NCBI RefSeq assembly: GCF_014656095.1
Contig: NZ_BNBT01000034.1
Location: 1-63,379, forward strand
DNA from: Streptomyces longispororuber
GTDB lineage: Bacteria; Actinomycetota; Actinomycetes; Streptomycetales; Streptomycetaceae
Length of the DNA stretch: 63,379 nucleotides
Reading direction: 5' to 3'
Shown here: in pieces, positions 16,220 to 27,098 of the stretch
Layout: each line of letters opens with the position of its first letter
How positions within the stretch are numbered: position 1 is the stretch's first letter
Made by a program: the position numbers and the translations under genes
Notes under the pieces: model-generated
What the model was told of the DNA's origin: nothing
Databases searched by the model: none
Seen by the model: the letters and a program-made list of their open reading frames with translations, nothing else

Positions 16220-17365
16220 GTGCGTAAGACGTGGCTGTTCGCGGCCGTCGCGTTCGGTGGGTCGCTGGGTTTCCTGATGCTGCTCGTGGTGGGGACGTTC
16301 GTGGCCGCGGGTTCGCTCGCGGGCAACGGCTCCGGCGGCAGCGTCGGCCTCGCCAAGGGGGCCGTGCCCGCCTCGTACCAGGGGCTGGTGCAGAAGTGGG
16401 GCAACCTGTGCAAGGCCATCAACCCGGCCCTGCTCGCCGCGCAGCTCTACCAGGAGAGCGGGTTCAACCCGCGCGCGAAGAGCCCCGCGAGGGCGCAGGG
16501 GATAGCGCAGTTCATCCCGGGGACCTGGGCCACGCACGGCATCGACGGGGACGGCGACGGCGACCGTGACGTGTGGGACCCGAAGGACGCCATCCCGTCC
16601 GCGGCCTCGTACGACTGCGAGCTCGCCAAGTACGTGAAGGACGCGCCCGGCGACCCGACGAAGAACATGCTCGCCGCGTACAACGCGGGCGCGTACGCCG
16701 TGATCAAGTACGGGGGCGTGCCGCCTTACCGGGAGACGCAGAACTACGTCAAGATCATTACCACGCTGGAGAAGAGTTTCGCGCGGCCCGTCGGCCGGGT
16801 CAATCCCTCCCAGCAGGCCGCGGGGGCCATCTACTACGCGCAGAAGAAGCTCGGGACCGAGTACCTGTGGGGCGGCAACGGCACGCCCGAGCAGGGCGGC
16901 CGGTTCGACTGCTCGGGGCTCACGCTCGCCGCGTACCGCAGTGTGGGCATCGACCTGCCGCGCGTGGCCAACGACCAGTACAACGCGGGGCCGCACCCGA
17001 AGCGGGACGAGCTGCTCCCCGGCGACCTCGTGTTCTTCTCCGACGACCTGAGCAACCCCCGGGCCATCCGGCACGTCGGTATCTATGTGGGCGGCGGCTA
17101 CATGATCGACGCGCCCCGGCCCGGCGCGAAGATCCGCTTCGACCCGGTCGACACCCCTGACTACTTCGGCGCGACCCGGGTCACCGAAGATGGCGCAAAA
17201 GCAGTGCCCAGTGAGCCCCCCGAGGAGCGGGACGAGGAGTCCGAGAAGGGGCGGGAGACGGTGACCGAGGCGGGTGGTACACCGCCCCGCAGGCCCTCCG
17301 AGGAGCCGTCGGGGACGCCCGCGGGCTCCGCGGGACCCTCGTCGCCCGAGCGCACCGAGGTCTGA
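16220..17365 (+). CDS. Lytic transglycosylase/NlpC-P60 peptidoglycan hydrolase
   Basis: 381 residues. One N-terminal membrane helix (about 5-33) anchors an SLT-type domain (ALLAAQLYQESGFNP with catalytic Glu, AQGIAQFIPGTW, NMLAAYNAGAYAV), then an NlpC/P60 domain with catalytic Cys in GGRFDCSGLTLAAY and His in IRHVGIYVGGGYMID, and a Pro/Glu-rich tail. This two-enzyme layout is typical of wall-opening proteins of Gram-positive conjugation systems and of Streptomyces housekeeping hydrolases. The GTG at 16220 has GAGGGG nine bases upstream; a TTG two codons earlier is too close to that site. Confidence 0.9.
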   Translation: MRKTWLFAAVAFGGSLGFLMLLVVGTFVAAGSLAGNGSGGSVGLAKGAVPASYQGLVQKWGNLCKAINPALLAAQLYQESGFNPRAKSPARAQGIAQFIPGTWATHGIDGDGDGDRDVWDPKDAIPSAASYDCELAKYVKDAPGDPTKNMLAAYNAGAYAVIKYGGVPPYRETQNYVKIITTLEKSFARPVGRVNPSQQAAGAIYYAQKKLGTEYLWGGNGTPEQGGRFDCSGLTLAAYRSVGIDLPRVANDQYNAGPHPKRDELLPGDLVFFSDDLSNPRAIRHVGIYVGGGYMIDAPRPGAKIRFDPVDTPDYFGATRVTEDGAKAVPSEPPEERDEESEKGRETVTEAGGTPPRRPSEEPSGTPAGSAGPSSPERTEV

Positions 17366-17639
17366 CCGGCGCCCGGAGCGGAAGGCGTGCGCCCGGCGCA
17401 CGCGCCGTCCCGACTGGCTGGAACGCTCCCCTGAAACACCCCCCCTGAGCTGCGGTGATGAGTCTCTCTTCGATAACGTCTGAGTGATCATTCGGTGGAG
17501 AGTGGAACGTAGAGATGGGGACCGTGCGTTCCCTTGACTGGAACAGCTTGACTGGTACAGCACGCACTGGCCACGGGGGTTGATGGAGGACGCGTCAGGC
17601 GACGCGCCCAGGAGCGAGAAGACAAGGGGCCGCGGCATC

Positions 17640-18341
17640 ATGGCTGGACTCGACACCACCGGGTCGAACCCCGACGTCAGCCTGCTCTACGACATCAACG
17701 GCCTGGCGGAGGACTCCCCGGGCTGGTTCGCCCGCACCATGGAGTTCGTCGGCGAGTACGGCCTGCTGCTCGCCCTGGTGCTGCTCGTGCTGTGGTGCTG
17801 GTGGGGCGCCCGCAGGCGCGGGACGCTCGACGACGCGGCCTCGTCCGTCGCCGCCGTCGTGTGGGCGCCGCTCGCCGCCGCCGTCGCCGTCCTCGTGAAC
17901 GTGCCGATACGGAACTTCGTGGAGCGCCCCCGCCCCTTCCGCGACCACCAGGGGCTCGAGGTCCTGGTCGACGGCAAGACGGACTACTCGTTCGTGAGCG
18001 ACCACGCGACCCTGGCCATGGCCATCGGCGTCGGCCTGTTCGTCGCCCACCGCAGGTTCGGCATCGCCGGGATCGCGCTCGCCGCCCTGGAGGGCTTCTG
18101 CCGCGTCTTCATGGGCGTCCACTACCCCACCGACGTGATCGGCGGCTTCGCGCTCGGCACGGCCGTGGCGCTGCTGCTCTCGCCACTCGCGATGGCGCTG
18201 CTCACGCCGCTCGCCAAGGCGGTCGGCCGCTCCCGCGCGACCGCCCGCCTGGTGTGGGCGGGGAACCGCGGCGTGGAGCCCGTCGCCAGCCTGCCCGAGC
18301 AGGAGTCCGCCGGGACGGACGAGAAGGACCTCGCCGCGTAG
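17640..18341 (+). CDS. PAP2-family membrane phosphatase
   Basis: 233 residues, about five membrane helices. The three PAP2 signatures are present: NFVERPRPF, FVSDHATLAMAIG, and CRVFMGVHYPTDVIGG with the catalytic His and Asp. Probably an undecaprenyl-pyrophosphate or lipid phosphate phosphatase. The ATG at 17640 has AAGGGG upstream; an ATG 20 codons earlier would add a polar tail without homology. Confidence 0.88.
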   Translation: MAGLDTTGSNPDVSLLYDINGLAEDSPGWFARTMEFVGEYGLLLALVLLVLWCWWGARRRGTLDDAASSVAAVVWAPLAAAVAVLVNVPIRNFVERPRPFRDHQGLEVLVDGKTDYSFVSDHATLAMAIGVGLFVAHRRFGIAGIALAALEGFCRVFMGVHYPTDVIGGFALGTAVALLLSPLAMALLTPLAKAVGRSRATARLVWAGNRGVEPVASLPEQESAGTDEKDLAA

Positions 18342-18414
18342 CGACCGCCGCGCACCCCGCCCGCCCCGGGCGCGCGGACCCGCCCCACGCGCCCGGACCC
18401 CCGCCCCCAGGTGC

Positions 18415-20025
18415 CTACAGCGCCTGCGGGAACGTGAAGAAGCGCGTCGGGTCGTACTTCTCCTTCACCTTCTTCAGCCGCGGCGCCGCCGGGCCGTAGT
18501 ACGCCTCGCGCCAGTTCCTGAGCGTCGGGTCGGTGTAGTTCTGGTACGCCGCCCCGGACGCGTAGCGCCGCATCGCGCCGTGGGCCGACGTCAGCCAGGC
18601 CTGGGCGCCGGTGCCCGCGGTCCCCGCCCGCCAGGAGACGATGTACTGCGCGAGCATCCGCGAGCGGCGGTGCACGAACGCCGTGGCCGTCGGGTCCACG
18701 CGGTTGATCGCCCCGCCGAGCGCGGTCAGGGCGATGCTGCCCGCGGTGCCGCGCTCGCCGCGCACGTGCTCGATCCGGTCGAGCAGCGCCCGGATCCCCG
18801 CGGCGGACAGCGAGCGGTCGAAGAAGTCCGAGCGGGCGGCGTACGTCTCCCGGCCGAGCGCGCCGGTCGGGGTGCGGCCCGGCGTCTTGCCGGGCAGGTG
18901 GCACTGGGCGTCCGTGGCGAACGACGAGCAGCCCGCGTACACCTCCATGGCCTCCTCGTAGCCGCGGCGCTTCAGGGAGACGCCGCGCGCGGGCGCGCCC
19001 ACCTTGTCGGCGAGGCGGTCGACGGCGTTCTGCAGCTCGCCGTACGTGCCGAGCGAGAAGGCGGCCACCGAGACGGTCGGGGTGGAGCCGGGGACGGCCG
19101 CGAGGTGCAGCGAGGACCAGATCTCGTCCGGCTGCGCGGGCCCCCACGCCTGCCAGGCCTTGACCACGGCGGCGGCCTTCGACCACGGCCAGGTCAGGTA
19201 CGCGGAGACGGCCCGCGGGGCCGGGTGGGTGCGGAAGGTCAGCTCGGTGACGACGCCGAACTGGCCGTTGCCCGCGCCGCGCAGCGCCCAGAACAGGTCC
19301 TTGTGCTCGGACTTGTCCGCCGTGACCAGCTTGCCGTCGGCGGTGACGAGCGTGGCGGAGGTGAGGCTGTCGCAGGTGAGGCCGTACGCCCGGGAGACCA
19401 CGCCGTGGCCGCCGCCGAGGGTCAGGCCGCTGATGCCGACTGTGGGGCAGGAGCCCGCAGGGACGGTGACGCCCTTCGCGGCGAGCGCGCGGTAGACGTC
19501 GATGAGCTTCGCGCCGCCGCCGACGGTGGCGCGCGAGCCGGAGACGCGGGTGCGGTTCAGCCTGGACACGTCGACGATCAGGCGGCCGGTGCCGGAGGAC
19601 CAGCCCGCGTACGAGTGGCCGCCGTTGCGGATCGCCACGGGTATCTCGTGGGCGCGGGCATAGGCCAGGGTGGTGCGGATGTCGTCGGCGTGCGCGACGT
19701 AGGCGACGGCCGTCGGCTTCAGGCTGTCGAAGCGGGTGTTGTACAACTGGCGGGCCGTGGCCCAGTGGGACTCGCCCGGCCGGAGCAGGGAGCCGTCCAG
19801 GTCCCGGGCCAGGGCGTCGAGGTTGACGGCGGCCGACGCGGCCGCCGTCCGTATCGGCGTGGTGCCGCCCGCCGCCCCGCCGCTCACCGCGGCGTCCGCG
19901 GTCGACGCGCCGCCGCTCGCCCTCCGTGTGCCGCCGCCGTCCCCACCGGTGCACGCGGCCGCGCCGGCCGTCGCGACCGCGGCCGCCGCCGTGCCGATGA
20001 ACGTGCGTCGTGCCAGCCCTGCCAT
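18415..20025 (-). CDS. Tat-exported FAD-linked oxidoreductase (BBE type)
   Basis: 536 residues. A twin-Arg signal (ARRTFIGTAAAAVATAGAAAC, with a Cys that could be a lipobox) is followed by a PCMH-type FAD domain with RNGGHSYAGWSSG (His for covalent FAD) and YGLTCDSLTSA (Cys at the position of the second FAD link in bicovalent flavoproteins), and a C-terminal berberine-bridge element (NYTDPTLRNWREAYYG ... KYDPTRFF). Oxidises a sugar or secondary metabolite; substrate unknown. The second ATG is chosen because GGGAGGT precedes it. Confidence 0.88.
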   Translation of the reverse strand: MAGLARRTFIGTAAAAVATAGAAACTGGDGGGTRRASGGASTADAAVSGGAAGGTTPIRTAAASAAVNLDALARDLDGSLLRPGESHWATARQLYNTRFDSLKPTAVAYVAHADDIRTTLAYARAHEIPVAIRNGGHSYAGWSSGTGRLIVDVSRLNRTRVSGSRATVGGGAKLIDVYRALAAKGVTVPAGSCPTVGISGLTLGGGHGVVSRAYGLTCDSLTSATLVTADGKLVTADKSEHKDLFWALRGAGNGQFGVVTELTFRTHPAPRAVSAYLTWPWSKAAAVVKAWQAWGPAQPDEIWSSLHLAAVPGSTPTVSVAAFSLGTYGELQNAVDRLADKVGAPARGVSLKRRGYEEAMEVYAGCSSFATDAQCHLPGKTPGRTPTGALGRETYAARSDFFDRSLSAAGIRALLDRIEHVRGERGTAGSIALTALGGAINRVDPTATAFVHRRSRMLAQYIVSWRAGTAGTGAQAWLTSAHGAMRRYASGAAYQNYTDPTLRNWREAYYGPAAPRLKKVKEKYDPTRFFTFPQAL

Positions 20026-20088
20026 GTGACCTCCCGTAGCGTTCCCGCCCAACGAGACGACACCCGGCTCTCCAGGGTTCCGGCGGGC

Positions 20089-20244
20089 TCAGGGAGCCGT
20101 GCTGTGCGCGTCGGCGTCGGCGCGGGCCTTGCTGCGGGCGCGGCGTGCGGGGCCACGCCAGCCGCAACTGCACCGGGCGGAGCAGAAGCGGCCGTCCTCG
20201 ACGGTGGTCGTGCGGTGCGCATCGGGGGACTGCTGCTCGGACAC
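20089..20244 (-). CDS. Small Cys-rich basic protein
   Basis: 51 residues from a GTG start. The core FCSARCSCGWRGPARRAR has three closely spaced Cys followed by basic residues, resembling a short conserved hypothetical seen in streptomycetes. No function can be assigned. It lies head to head with the lipoprotein gene. Confidence 0.55.
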   Translation of the reverse strand: MSEQQSPDAHRTTTVEDGRFCSARCSCGWRGPARRARSKARADADAHSTAP

Positions 20245-20397
20245 GCCCCCACGGTACGCCGACCGGGTGAACGCGGTGGCGCGTGACAACACTTCGTACC
20301 GGTCGTTATCCGGAACACGGGAGTCGAGCCGGTTTGACACGGCTCGACGCGGTTCGGCGCCGGTTGACGCGTGGAGAGGCTGGGGGTCGGCAGAGCG

Positions 20398-21207
20398 ATG
20401 GGGCAGCAGGGCAGGCACACGGGCACGGTGGCCGCCGCGGCCGCGGCACTGGGGCTGATCACCCTCACCACGGGCTGTGCGGGCGGTGGCGCCGCAGCCA
20501 GCGACGACCCGGCCACACGGGTGCGGGACGCCGCCGACTCACTGGTGCGCGCGGGCAGTTCCCGGGCGCGTACGACCATGGAGATGGCCAGCGGCGGGAC
20601 CCGCGTGACCATCCGCGGCCACGGGGCGTACGACTTCCGGCGGCGGCAGGGGCAGTTCGACGTCGTGCTGCCGCAGGACCCGGCGGCGGGCGGCGGACGC
20701 AAGCCCCCCGTCACGGAGCTGATGACGGGCGGGGACCTGTACATGAAGAACCGCGGCGCCGGGGTGCCGGCCGACAAGTGGGTGCGGGTCGAGACGTCGT
20801 CCCTGCCCGACGGGAACCTCGTCACGGGCGGCGCGACCGACCCGCTCGTCGCCGCCGAACTGCTGCGCGGCGCGCGCGAGGTGACGTACGTGGGCGAGAC
20901 CCGGGCCGGCGGGGCCGCCGTGCGGCACTACCGGGGCGTGGCCGAACTCGGCCGGGCCGCGGCGGTGGCGTCCGCGCCGTACCGGGACGCGCTGCGGGCG
21001 GCGGCGGGGAAAGGGTTCAGCAGGGGCGGGGTCCCCTTCGACGCGTACGTCGACGAGGAGGGGCGGCTGCGCAAGCTCCGGCACCGGTTCGACGTGGCCA
21101 ACGGGCAGGTGGCGTCCACGACGTCGCTGTATGCCTTCGGGGCGCCGGTGCGGGTGCGGCTGCCCGCGGAGCGGGACATCTACACCGGGAAGATCGCCGC
21201 GCGCTAG
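20398..21207 (+). CDS. Secreted lipoprotein, LppX/LprG-like
   Basis: 269 residues. A signal peptide with a lipobox (LITLTTGC) is followed by a beta-rich domain with the pattern of actinobacterial LppX/LprAFG lipid-binding lipoproteins (DAADSLVRAGSSRARTTMEM ... PFDAYVDEEGRLRKLRHRF). The ATG at 20398 is chosen; a GTG nine codons earlier would lengthen the signal peptide. Confidence 0.82.
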   Translation: MGQQGRHTGTVAAAAAALGLITLTTGCAGGGAAASDDPATRVRDAADSLVRAGSSRARTTMEMASGGTRVTIRGHGAYDFRRRQGQFDVVLPQDPAAGGGRKPPVTELMTGGDLYMKNRGAGVPADKWVRVETSSLPDGNLVTGGATDPLVAAELLRGAREVTYVGETRAGGAAVRHYRGVAELGRAAAVASAPYRDALRAAAGKGFSRGGVPFDAYVDEEGRLRKLRHRFDVANGQVASTTSLYAFGAPVRVRLPAERDIYTGKIAAR

Positions 21208-21303
21208 TCGCAATATGGTCCGTCCGTGCCATGCGCGGTACGCGGGGCGCTCCCTACCCTAGGAAACCGGTACCGGCACACAAACCGTGGTCAGGAAGAG
21301 GTG

Positions 21304-21537
21304 GTGAACGTGGTTCCGGTGCGCGGCGCGGCGGTTCAGGACCACGTTGCCCTCGCCGAGATCGAGCTGTGCGGCGAACTGATCATCGCGGCGTCGGCCG
21401 CGCGCGGTGAGCGGCTCAGTGCTGACCGGATCGACGAGGTGCTTCGGGTCTCCGACGGGCAGCAAGGGGTCCTGGACGGACAGCGAAGGGACGGCGCCGG
21501 CGCGGGCGGGGGCACGGGCGGGGGCGCGGAAGCCTAG
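21304..21537 (+). CDS. Small conserved protein of unknown function
   Basis: 77 residues. The core EIELCGELIIAASAARGERLSADRIDEVLRV is compact and conserved-looking, followed by a Gly/Ala-rich tail. GGAAG lies just upstream of two adjacent GTG codons (21301, 21304). Function unknown. Confidence 0.65.
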   Translation: MNVVPVRGAAVQDHVALAEIELCGELIIAASAARGERLSADRIDEVLRVSDGQQGVLDGQRRDGAGAGGGTGGGAEA

Positions 21538-21672
21538 CTTCCGCGAGGCCGCGCCCGGTGGTGCCGGGCCCGGCCCGGACGGGGGGAGCGGACGGGCGAG
21601 GACAGCCGGACCCGGCCGAAGAGGGTCGGGATCAGGCCGAAGAGGGGCAACGGCAGGCCCGGTCGAAAAGGG

Positions 21673-22044
21673 TCAGGTGCGGAGCATCCGGGCGATGGCC
21701 TTCGTCGCCTCCTCGACCTTCGCGTCGATCTCGTCGCCCCCCTTGACCGCCGCGTCGGCGACGCAGTGCCGCAGGTGCTCCTCCAGGAGTTGGAGGGCGA
21801 AGGACTGCAGCGCCTTCGTGCCCGCCGAGACCTGGGTGAGTATGTCGATGCAGTAGACGTCCTCCTCGACCATGCGCTGGAGGCCGCGGATCTGGCCCTC
21901 GATGCGGCGCAGGCGCTTGAGGTGTTCGTCCTTCTGGTGGTGGTACCCGTGCGTCCGGTGCCCGGCGTCGTCGGCGGCCGTCTGCTCGGTGGCGGAGGGC
22001 GCTTGTGTGGTCGTGGCCGTACCGGCCGTCTCTGTGGTCGTCAT
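21673..22044 (-). CDS. csoR: CsoR copper-sensing repressor
   Basis: 123 residues, all-helical CsoR/RcnR family. The Cu(I) ligands C65 (DVYCIDIL), H90 and C94 (EEHLRHC) give the C-H-C triad that defines CsoR. The helix HLKRLRRIEGQIRGLQRM is the family signature. The first 30 residues are a disordered Thr/Ala-rich tail. AGGAGG lies five bases before the ATG, and a CsoR-type palindrome lies just upstream, so autoregulation is likely. No copA/copZ gene is adjacent, so its other targets are elsewhere. Confidence 0.95.
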   Translation of the reverse strand: MTTTETAGTATTTQAPSATEQTAADDAGHRTHGYHHQKDEHLKRLRRIEGQIRGLQRMVEEDVYCIDILTQVSAGTKALQSFALQLLEEHLRHCVADAAVKGGDEIDAKVEEATKAIARMLRT

Positions 22045-22059
22045 CGCGTCCTCCTGTGC

Positions 22060-22076
22060 ATACCCCTGGTGGGTAT
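22060..22076. promoter_or_regulatory. Candidate CsoR operator
   Basis: atacccctggtgggtat is a near-perfect palindrome of the TACCC-n-GGGTA type known for streptomycete CsoR, 16 bases upstream of the csoR start. Copper binding would release the repressor. Confidence 0.72.
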
Positions 22077-22144
22077 AGGGTACCGGATTTCTCGGGTGGT
22101 GTGCTGATCACTGTGCCTGATGGGCGACACTGGGGTCTGGCCGG

Positions 22145-22174
22145 TTAGCCGTGGCCGGATGATGCGCCTAGCAT
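22145..22174 (+). promoter_or_regulatory. Candidate promoter of the Pit operon
   Basis: ttagcc (22145-22150) and tagcat (22169-22174) are 18 bp apart, 37 bp ahead of the GTG start of the Pit accessory gene. No PHO-box repeats are visible here. Confidence 0.5.
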
Positions 22175-22211
22175 CAGCCTGTCCGCATCCAAAGCACCCC
22201 GAGGACCCCAC

Positions 22212-22832
22212 GTGCGATTTCGTCTGACCCCCAGGGAGACGAGCTTCTACGACATGTTCGCGGCATCCGCGGACAACATCGTCACAGGCTCCAAGCTCCT
22301 GATGGAACTGCTCGGGGCCGACGCCTCGGCCCGAGCCGAGATCGCAGAGCGTATGCGGGCCGCGGAACACGCGGGGGACGACGCGACGCATGCGATCTTC
22401 CACCAGTTGAACTCCTCGTTCATCACGCCGTTCGACCGCGAGGACATCTACTCCCTCGCGTCCTCGCTCGACGACATCATGGACTTCATGGAGGAGGCCG
22501 TCGACCTGGTCGTCCTGTACCAGGTCGAGGAGCTCCCCAAGGGCGTCGAACAGCAGATCGAGGTCCTGGCCCGGGCCGCCGAGCTGACGGCCGAGGCCAT
22601 GCCGCACCTGCGCACCATGGACAACCTCACCGAATACTGGATCGAGGTCAACCGTCTGGAGAACCAGGCCGACCAGATCCACCGCAAGCTGCTCGCGCAC
22701 CTGTTCAACGGCAAGTACGACGCCATCGAGGTGCTGAAGCTCAAGCAGATCGTCGACGTGCTGGAGGAGGCGGCCGACGCGTTCGAGCACGTCGCCAACA
22801 CCGTGGAGACCATCGCGGTCAAGGAGTCCTGA
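22212..22832 (+). CDS. DUF47/PhoU-like Pit accessory protein
   Basis: 206 residues, all-helical. It has the DUF47 (TIGR00153/PhoU-related) motifs EHAGDDATHAIFHQLNSSFITPFDREDIYSLASSLDDIMDFMEEA and ENQADQIHRKLLAHLF, with acidic clusters that bind metal in PhoU proteins. The GTG start has GAGGA six bases upstream. It lies nine bases ahead of the phosphate transporter gene, the usual Pit regulator/transporter pair. Confidence 0.92.
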   Translation: MRFRLTPRETSFYDMFAASADNIVTGSKLLMELLGADASARAEIAERMRAAEHAGDDATHAIFHQLNSSFITPFDREDIYSLASSLDDIMDFMEEAVDLVVLYQVEELPKGVEQQIEVLARAAELTAEAMPHLRTMDNLTEYWIEVNRLENQADQIHRKLLAHLFNGKYDAIEVLKLKQIVDVLEEAADAFEHVANTVETIAVKES

Positions 22833-22841
22833 GGCCCCGCC

Positions 22842-23840
<999 letters not shown>

Positions 23841-23861
23841 GGCGCGCCCCTGCGGCAGGCG

Positions 23862-23908
23862 AGTGCCCCCGGTCCGGATCGGTCGACGATCCGGGCCGGG
23901 GGCACTTT
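23862..23908 (+). terminator. Terminator of the Pit operon
   Basis: Long near-perfect arms (agtgcccccgg ... ccgggggcact, extended by tccggatcg / cgatccgg) around a gtcga-type loop, followed by ttt. It starts 22 bases after the pit stop codon. Confidence 0.85.
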
Positions 23909-23999
23909 CGTGTCCGCGGTGGTGGCGGACTCCCCGGAGGCGCCGACGAGGACGACGTGGGTGACGCGCGGGCGCGGTGCCCGCAGGGCGCACGGGGAC

Positions 24000-24035
24000 G
24001 GGCCCGCCCCCCGGGAGCCAGGGGGCGGGCCCGTT
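24000..24035 (+). terminator. Stem-loop between the Pit and Pst operons
   Basis: Perfect 12-bp arms gggcccgccccc / gggggcgggccc with a 9-nt loop, followed by gttt. It lies between convergent pit and pstB and probably insulates them. Confidence 0.75.
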
Positions 24036-24087
24036 TCATCCCCTGCGGTGGCACCGCCATGCAGCACCGCGGGGAGTCGGGGGCGGC

Positions 24088-24864
24088 TCAGCCGAAGCGG
24101 CCGGAGATGTAGTCCTCGGTGGCCTGGACCGACGGGTTGGAGAAGATGCGCTCCGTCTCGTCGATCTCGATGAGCTTGCCGGGCTGGCCGACGGCGGCGA
24201 GGTTGAAGAACGCCGTGCGGTCCGAGACGCGGGCGGCCTGCTGCATGTTGTGCGTCACGATGACGATCGTGAAGCGCTCCTTCAGCTCGCCGATCAGGTC
24301 CTCGATGGCCAGGGTGGAGATCGGGTCCAGGGCCGAGCAGGGCTCGTCCATGAGCAGCACCTGGGGCTCCACGGCGATGGCGCGGGCGATGCACAGGCGC
24401 TGCTGCTGGCCGCCGGAGAGGCCGGAGCCGGGCTTGTTCAGGCGGTCCTTGACCTCGTTCCAGAGGTTGGCGCCCTTGAGGGACTTCTCGACGACGTCGT
24501 TGAGCTCGGACTTCTTGTAGGAGCCGTTGAGCTTCAGGCCCGCGGCCACGTTGTCGAAGATCGACATCGTGGGGAAGGGGTTGGGGCGCTGGAAGACCAT
24601 GCCGATGGTGCGGCGCACGTTCACGGGGTCGACGCCCGAGCCGTACAGGTCGTCGCCGTCGAGGAGGACCTTGCCCTCGACGCGGCCGCCGGGGGTGACC
24701 TCGTGCATGCGGTTCAGGGTGCGCAGGAAGGTGGACTTGCCGCAGCCGGAGGGGCCGATGAAGGCCGTCACCGAGCGGGGCTCGACCGTCATGGAGATGT
24801 CTTCGATGGCCTTGTGGGAGCCGTAGAAGGCGTTGAGGCCCGAGACGTCGATTCGCTTGGCCAT
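24088..24864 (-). CDS. pstB: Phosphate ABC transporter ATPase PstB
   Basis: 258 residues, the standard PstB length. Walker [10 protein letters not shown], signature [14 protein letters not shown], Walker [14 protein letters not shown] and the switch His VTHNMQQA are all intact. It energises high-affinity phosphate uptake with PstSCA. Last gene of the pst operon, about 75 bp after pstA. Confidence 0.97.
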   Translation of the reverse strand: MAKRIDVSGLNAFYGSHKAIEDISMTVEPRSVTAFIGPSGCGKSTFLRTLNRMHEVTPGGRVEGKVLLDGDDLYGSGVDPVNVRRTIGMVFQRPNPFPTMSIFDNVAAGLKLNGSYKKSELNDVVEKSLKGANLWNEVKDRLNKPGSGLSGGQQQRLCIARAIAVEPQVLLMDEPCSALDPISTLAIEDLIGELKERFTIVIVTHNMQQAARVSDRTAFFNLAAVGQPGKLIEIDETERIFSNPSVQATEDYISGRFG

Positions 24865-24938
24865 GGGGATCACTGCTTTCGGGAAGTCTGGCTGTTGGTC
24901 GCTGGCGGCCCCACTCGGCGGAGCCGAATGATGTCGCC

Positions 24939-26006
24939 TCAGCGACCGGTCTTCGGGGCCTTCCAGCGGGCGATGCCACGGGCCACGAGGTTGAGGATCA
25001 TGATGAAGGAGATCAGGGCGAGCGCCGCCGCCCAGGCGCGGTCGTAACCGGCCTGCGTACCGGACTGGTACTGCTGGTAGATGTACAGCGGCAGCGAGCC
25101 CTGGGGGCCGTCGAACGGGTTCGTGTTGATGAAGGGGTTGACCCAGACCAGGAGCAGCACGGGCGCGGTCTCGCCGGCGATGCGGGCGACGGCCAGCATG
25201 ACGCCGGTGGTGATGCCGCCGATCGCGGTGGGCAGGACCACCTTCAGGATGGTGCGCCACTTGGGCACGCCGAGGGCGAGGGAGGCCTCGCGCAGTTCGT
25301 TCGGGACGAGCTTCAGCATCTCCTCGGTGGAGCGCACGACCACCGGCATCATCAGGATGGACAGCGCCATGGCGCCGGCCCAGCCGGAGGAGTCGAAGCC
25401 CAGGATCAGGATCCAGAAGCTGAGGACGAACAGACCGGCGACGATCGACGGGATGCCCGTCATGACGTCGACGAAGAAGGTGACGGTCTTGGCGAGCTTG
25501 CCCCGGCCGTACTCGACCAGGTAGATCGCGGTGAGCAGGCCGATCGGCACGGCGATCACGCAGGCGAGGCCGACCTGCTCCAGGGTGCCGATGATGGCGT
25601 GGTAGATGCCGCCGCCGGGCTCGTCGTCGGCGACGACACCCATGGAGTGGCTCAGGAAGTAGCCGTCGAAGACCTTCACGCCGCGCTCGACGGTCTCGTA
25701 GATCAGCGAGGCCAGCGGCACCACGGCCAGCAGGAACATCACCCACACCAGGGAGGTGGCGAGGCGGTCCTTGGCCTGGCGGGTGCCTTCGACCCGGGCG
25801 GCGAGGGCGTAGCTGACGGCGACGAAGAGCACCGCCGCGATCAGTCCCCACTGCATGCGCGACTCGAGGCCCGCCGCCAGGCCGATGCCGACCGCGACGG
25901 CGAGGGACCCTGCGGCCACGGCGTACGGCGTCCAGCGCGGCAGGCGGGCGGCCTTCAGCGGGGTGGTGTCGTGCCCGCCGCCGGGCTTGATGGTGACGGT
26001 GCTCAT
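24939..26006 (-). CDS. pstA: Phosphate ABC transporter permease PstA
   Basis: 355 residues with about seven helices and the inner-membrane permease EAA-type loop [23 protein letters not shown]. The ATG overlaps the pstC stop by 4 bp. A 60-residue N-terminal extension with two extra helices compared with Escherichia coli PstA is typical of actinobacteria. Confidence 0.96.
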   Translation of the reverse strand: MSTVTIKPGGGHDTTPLKAARLPRWTPYAVAAGSLAVAVGIGLAAGLESRMQWGLIAAVLFVAVSYALAARVEGTRQAKDRLATSLVWVMFLLAVVPLASLIYETVERGVKVFDGYFLSHSMGVVADDEPGGGIYHAIIGTLEQVGLACVIAVPIGLLTAIYLVEYGRGKLAKTVTFFVDVMTGIPSIVAGLFVLSFWILILGFDSSGWAGAMALSILMMPVVVRSTEEMLKLVPNELREASLALGVPKWRTILKVVLPTAIGGITTGVMLAVARIAGETAPVLLLVWVNPFINTNPFDGPQGSLPLYIYQQYQSGTQAGYDRAWAAALALISFIMILNLVARGIARWKAPKTGR

Positions 26007-27028
26007 GCGTTGGCCCCCGAGTACTCCTTGCGGCGGGCGATGATCAGCCGGGCCGCGCCGTTGACCAGCAGGGTGATGACGAACAGGACGAGGCCGGAGG
26101 CGATGAGGGCGTCGCGGCCGTACTCGCTGGCCTCACTGAACTTGCTGGCGATGTTCTGCGCGAAGGTGCCGCCGCCGTAGTCGAGCACGGACGCGTTGAT
26201 GACGAAGTTGGGGGAGAGCACGGTGGCCACGGCGATGGTCTCGCCGAGCGCACGGCCGAGGCCCAGCATCGAGGCGGAGATGATGCCGGAGCGGCCGAAC
26301 GGGAGCACCGACATGCGGATGACCTCCCAGCGCGTGGCGCCGAGGGCCAGCGCGGCCTCCTCGTGCATCTTCGGGACCTGGAGGAAGACCTCGCGGCTCA
26401 CGTTCGTGATGATCGGCAGGATCATGATCGCGAGCAGGATGCCGACGGTCATCAGGGAGCGCGGGGCGCCGCCCTCGTACTCGAAGACGCCGGTCCAGCC
26501 GAAGTAGTCGTCGAGCCAGCTATAGAGGCCGGTGAGGTTCGGGGCGACCACGAGGGCGCCCCACAGGCCGTAGACGATCGAGGGCACGGCGGCCAGCAGG
26601 TCGATCACGTAGGCGATGGGGGCGGCCAGCTTGCGCGGCGCGTAGTGCGAGATGAACAGCGCGATGCCGATGGCCACGGGCACGGCGATGGCCAGCGCGA
26701 TGATCGAGCTCACGATGGTGCCGAAGACAAGCACGGCGATGCCGAAGTAGGGCTTGCCGTCATGGGCGACACCGGCGGGGTCCCACTCGAAGGTGGTGAG
26801 GAAGTTGCCCTCGTTGTCCGCGAGCGCGACGGAGGCGCGGTAGGCGAGGAAGGCCGCGACGGCGGCCATGATCAGCAGCAGGACGATCCCGGAGCCCCGG
26901 GAGAGGCCGAGGAAGATCCGGTCACCCGGGCGGGTGGCACCGCGTGCGGCGCGCTTCTGCTCGGGGGTCGTGGGCTTGGCGTCCTCGACGTGCGAGGGCG
27001 GCGGTGGCGTGTCGGTGGGTATGTCCAT
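26003..27028 (-). CDS. pstC: Phosphate ABC transporter permease PstC
   Basis: 341 residues, six main helices, EAA loop [22 protein letters not shown]. Forms the membrane channel with PstA. It is separated from pstS by 105 bp holding a strong stem-loop. Confidence 0.96.
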   Translation of the reverse strand: MDIPTDTPPPPSHVEDAKPTTPEQKRAARGATRPGDRIFLGLSRGSGIVLLLIMAAVAAFLAYRASVALADNEGNFLTTFEWDPAGVAHDGKPYFGIAVLVFGTIVSSIIALAIAVPVAIGIALFISHYAPRKLAAPIAYVIDLLAAVPSIVYGLWGALVVAPNLTGLYSWLDDYFGWTGVFEYEGGAPRSLMTVGILLAIMILPIITNVSREVFLQVPKMHEEAALALGATRWEVIRMSVLPFGRSGIISASMLGLGRALGETIAVATVLSPNFVINASVLDYGGGTFAQNIASKFSEASEYGRDALIASGLVLFVITLLVNGAARLIIARRKEYSGANA

Positions 27029-27098
27029 GGGGTTCTCCGGTCTGCGGAGCCGGCCGTGCGGTCGGCGCGTGCGGCTCCAGGCGGCGGTGCACCGGACG

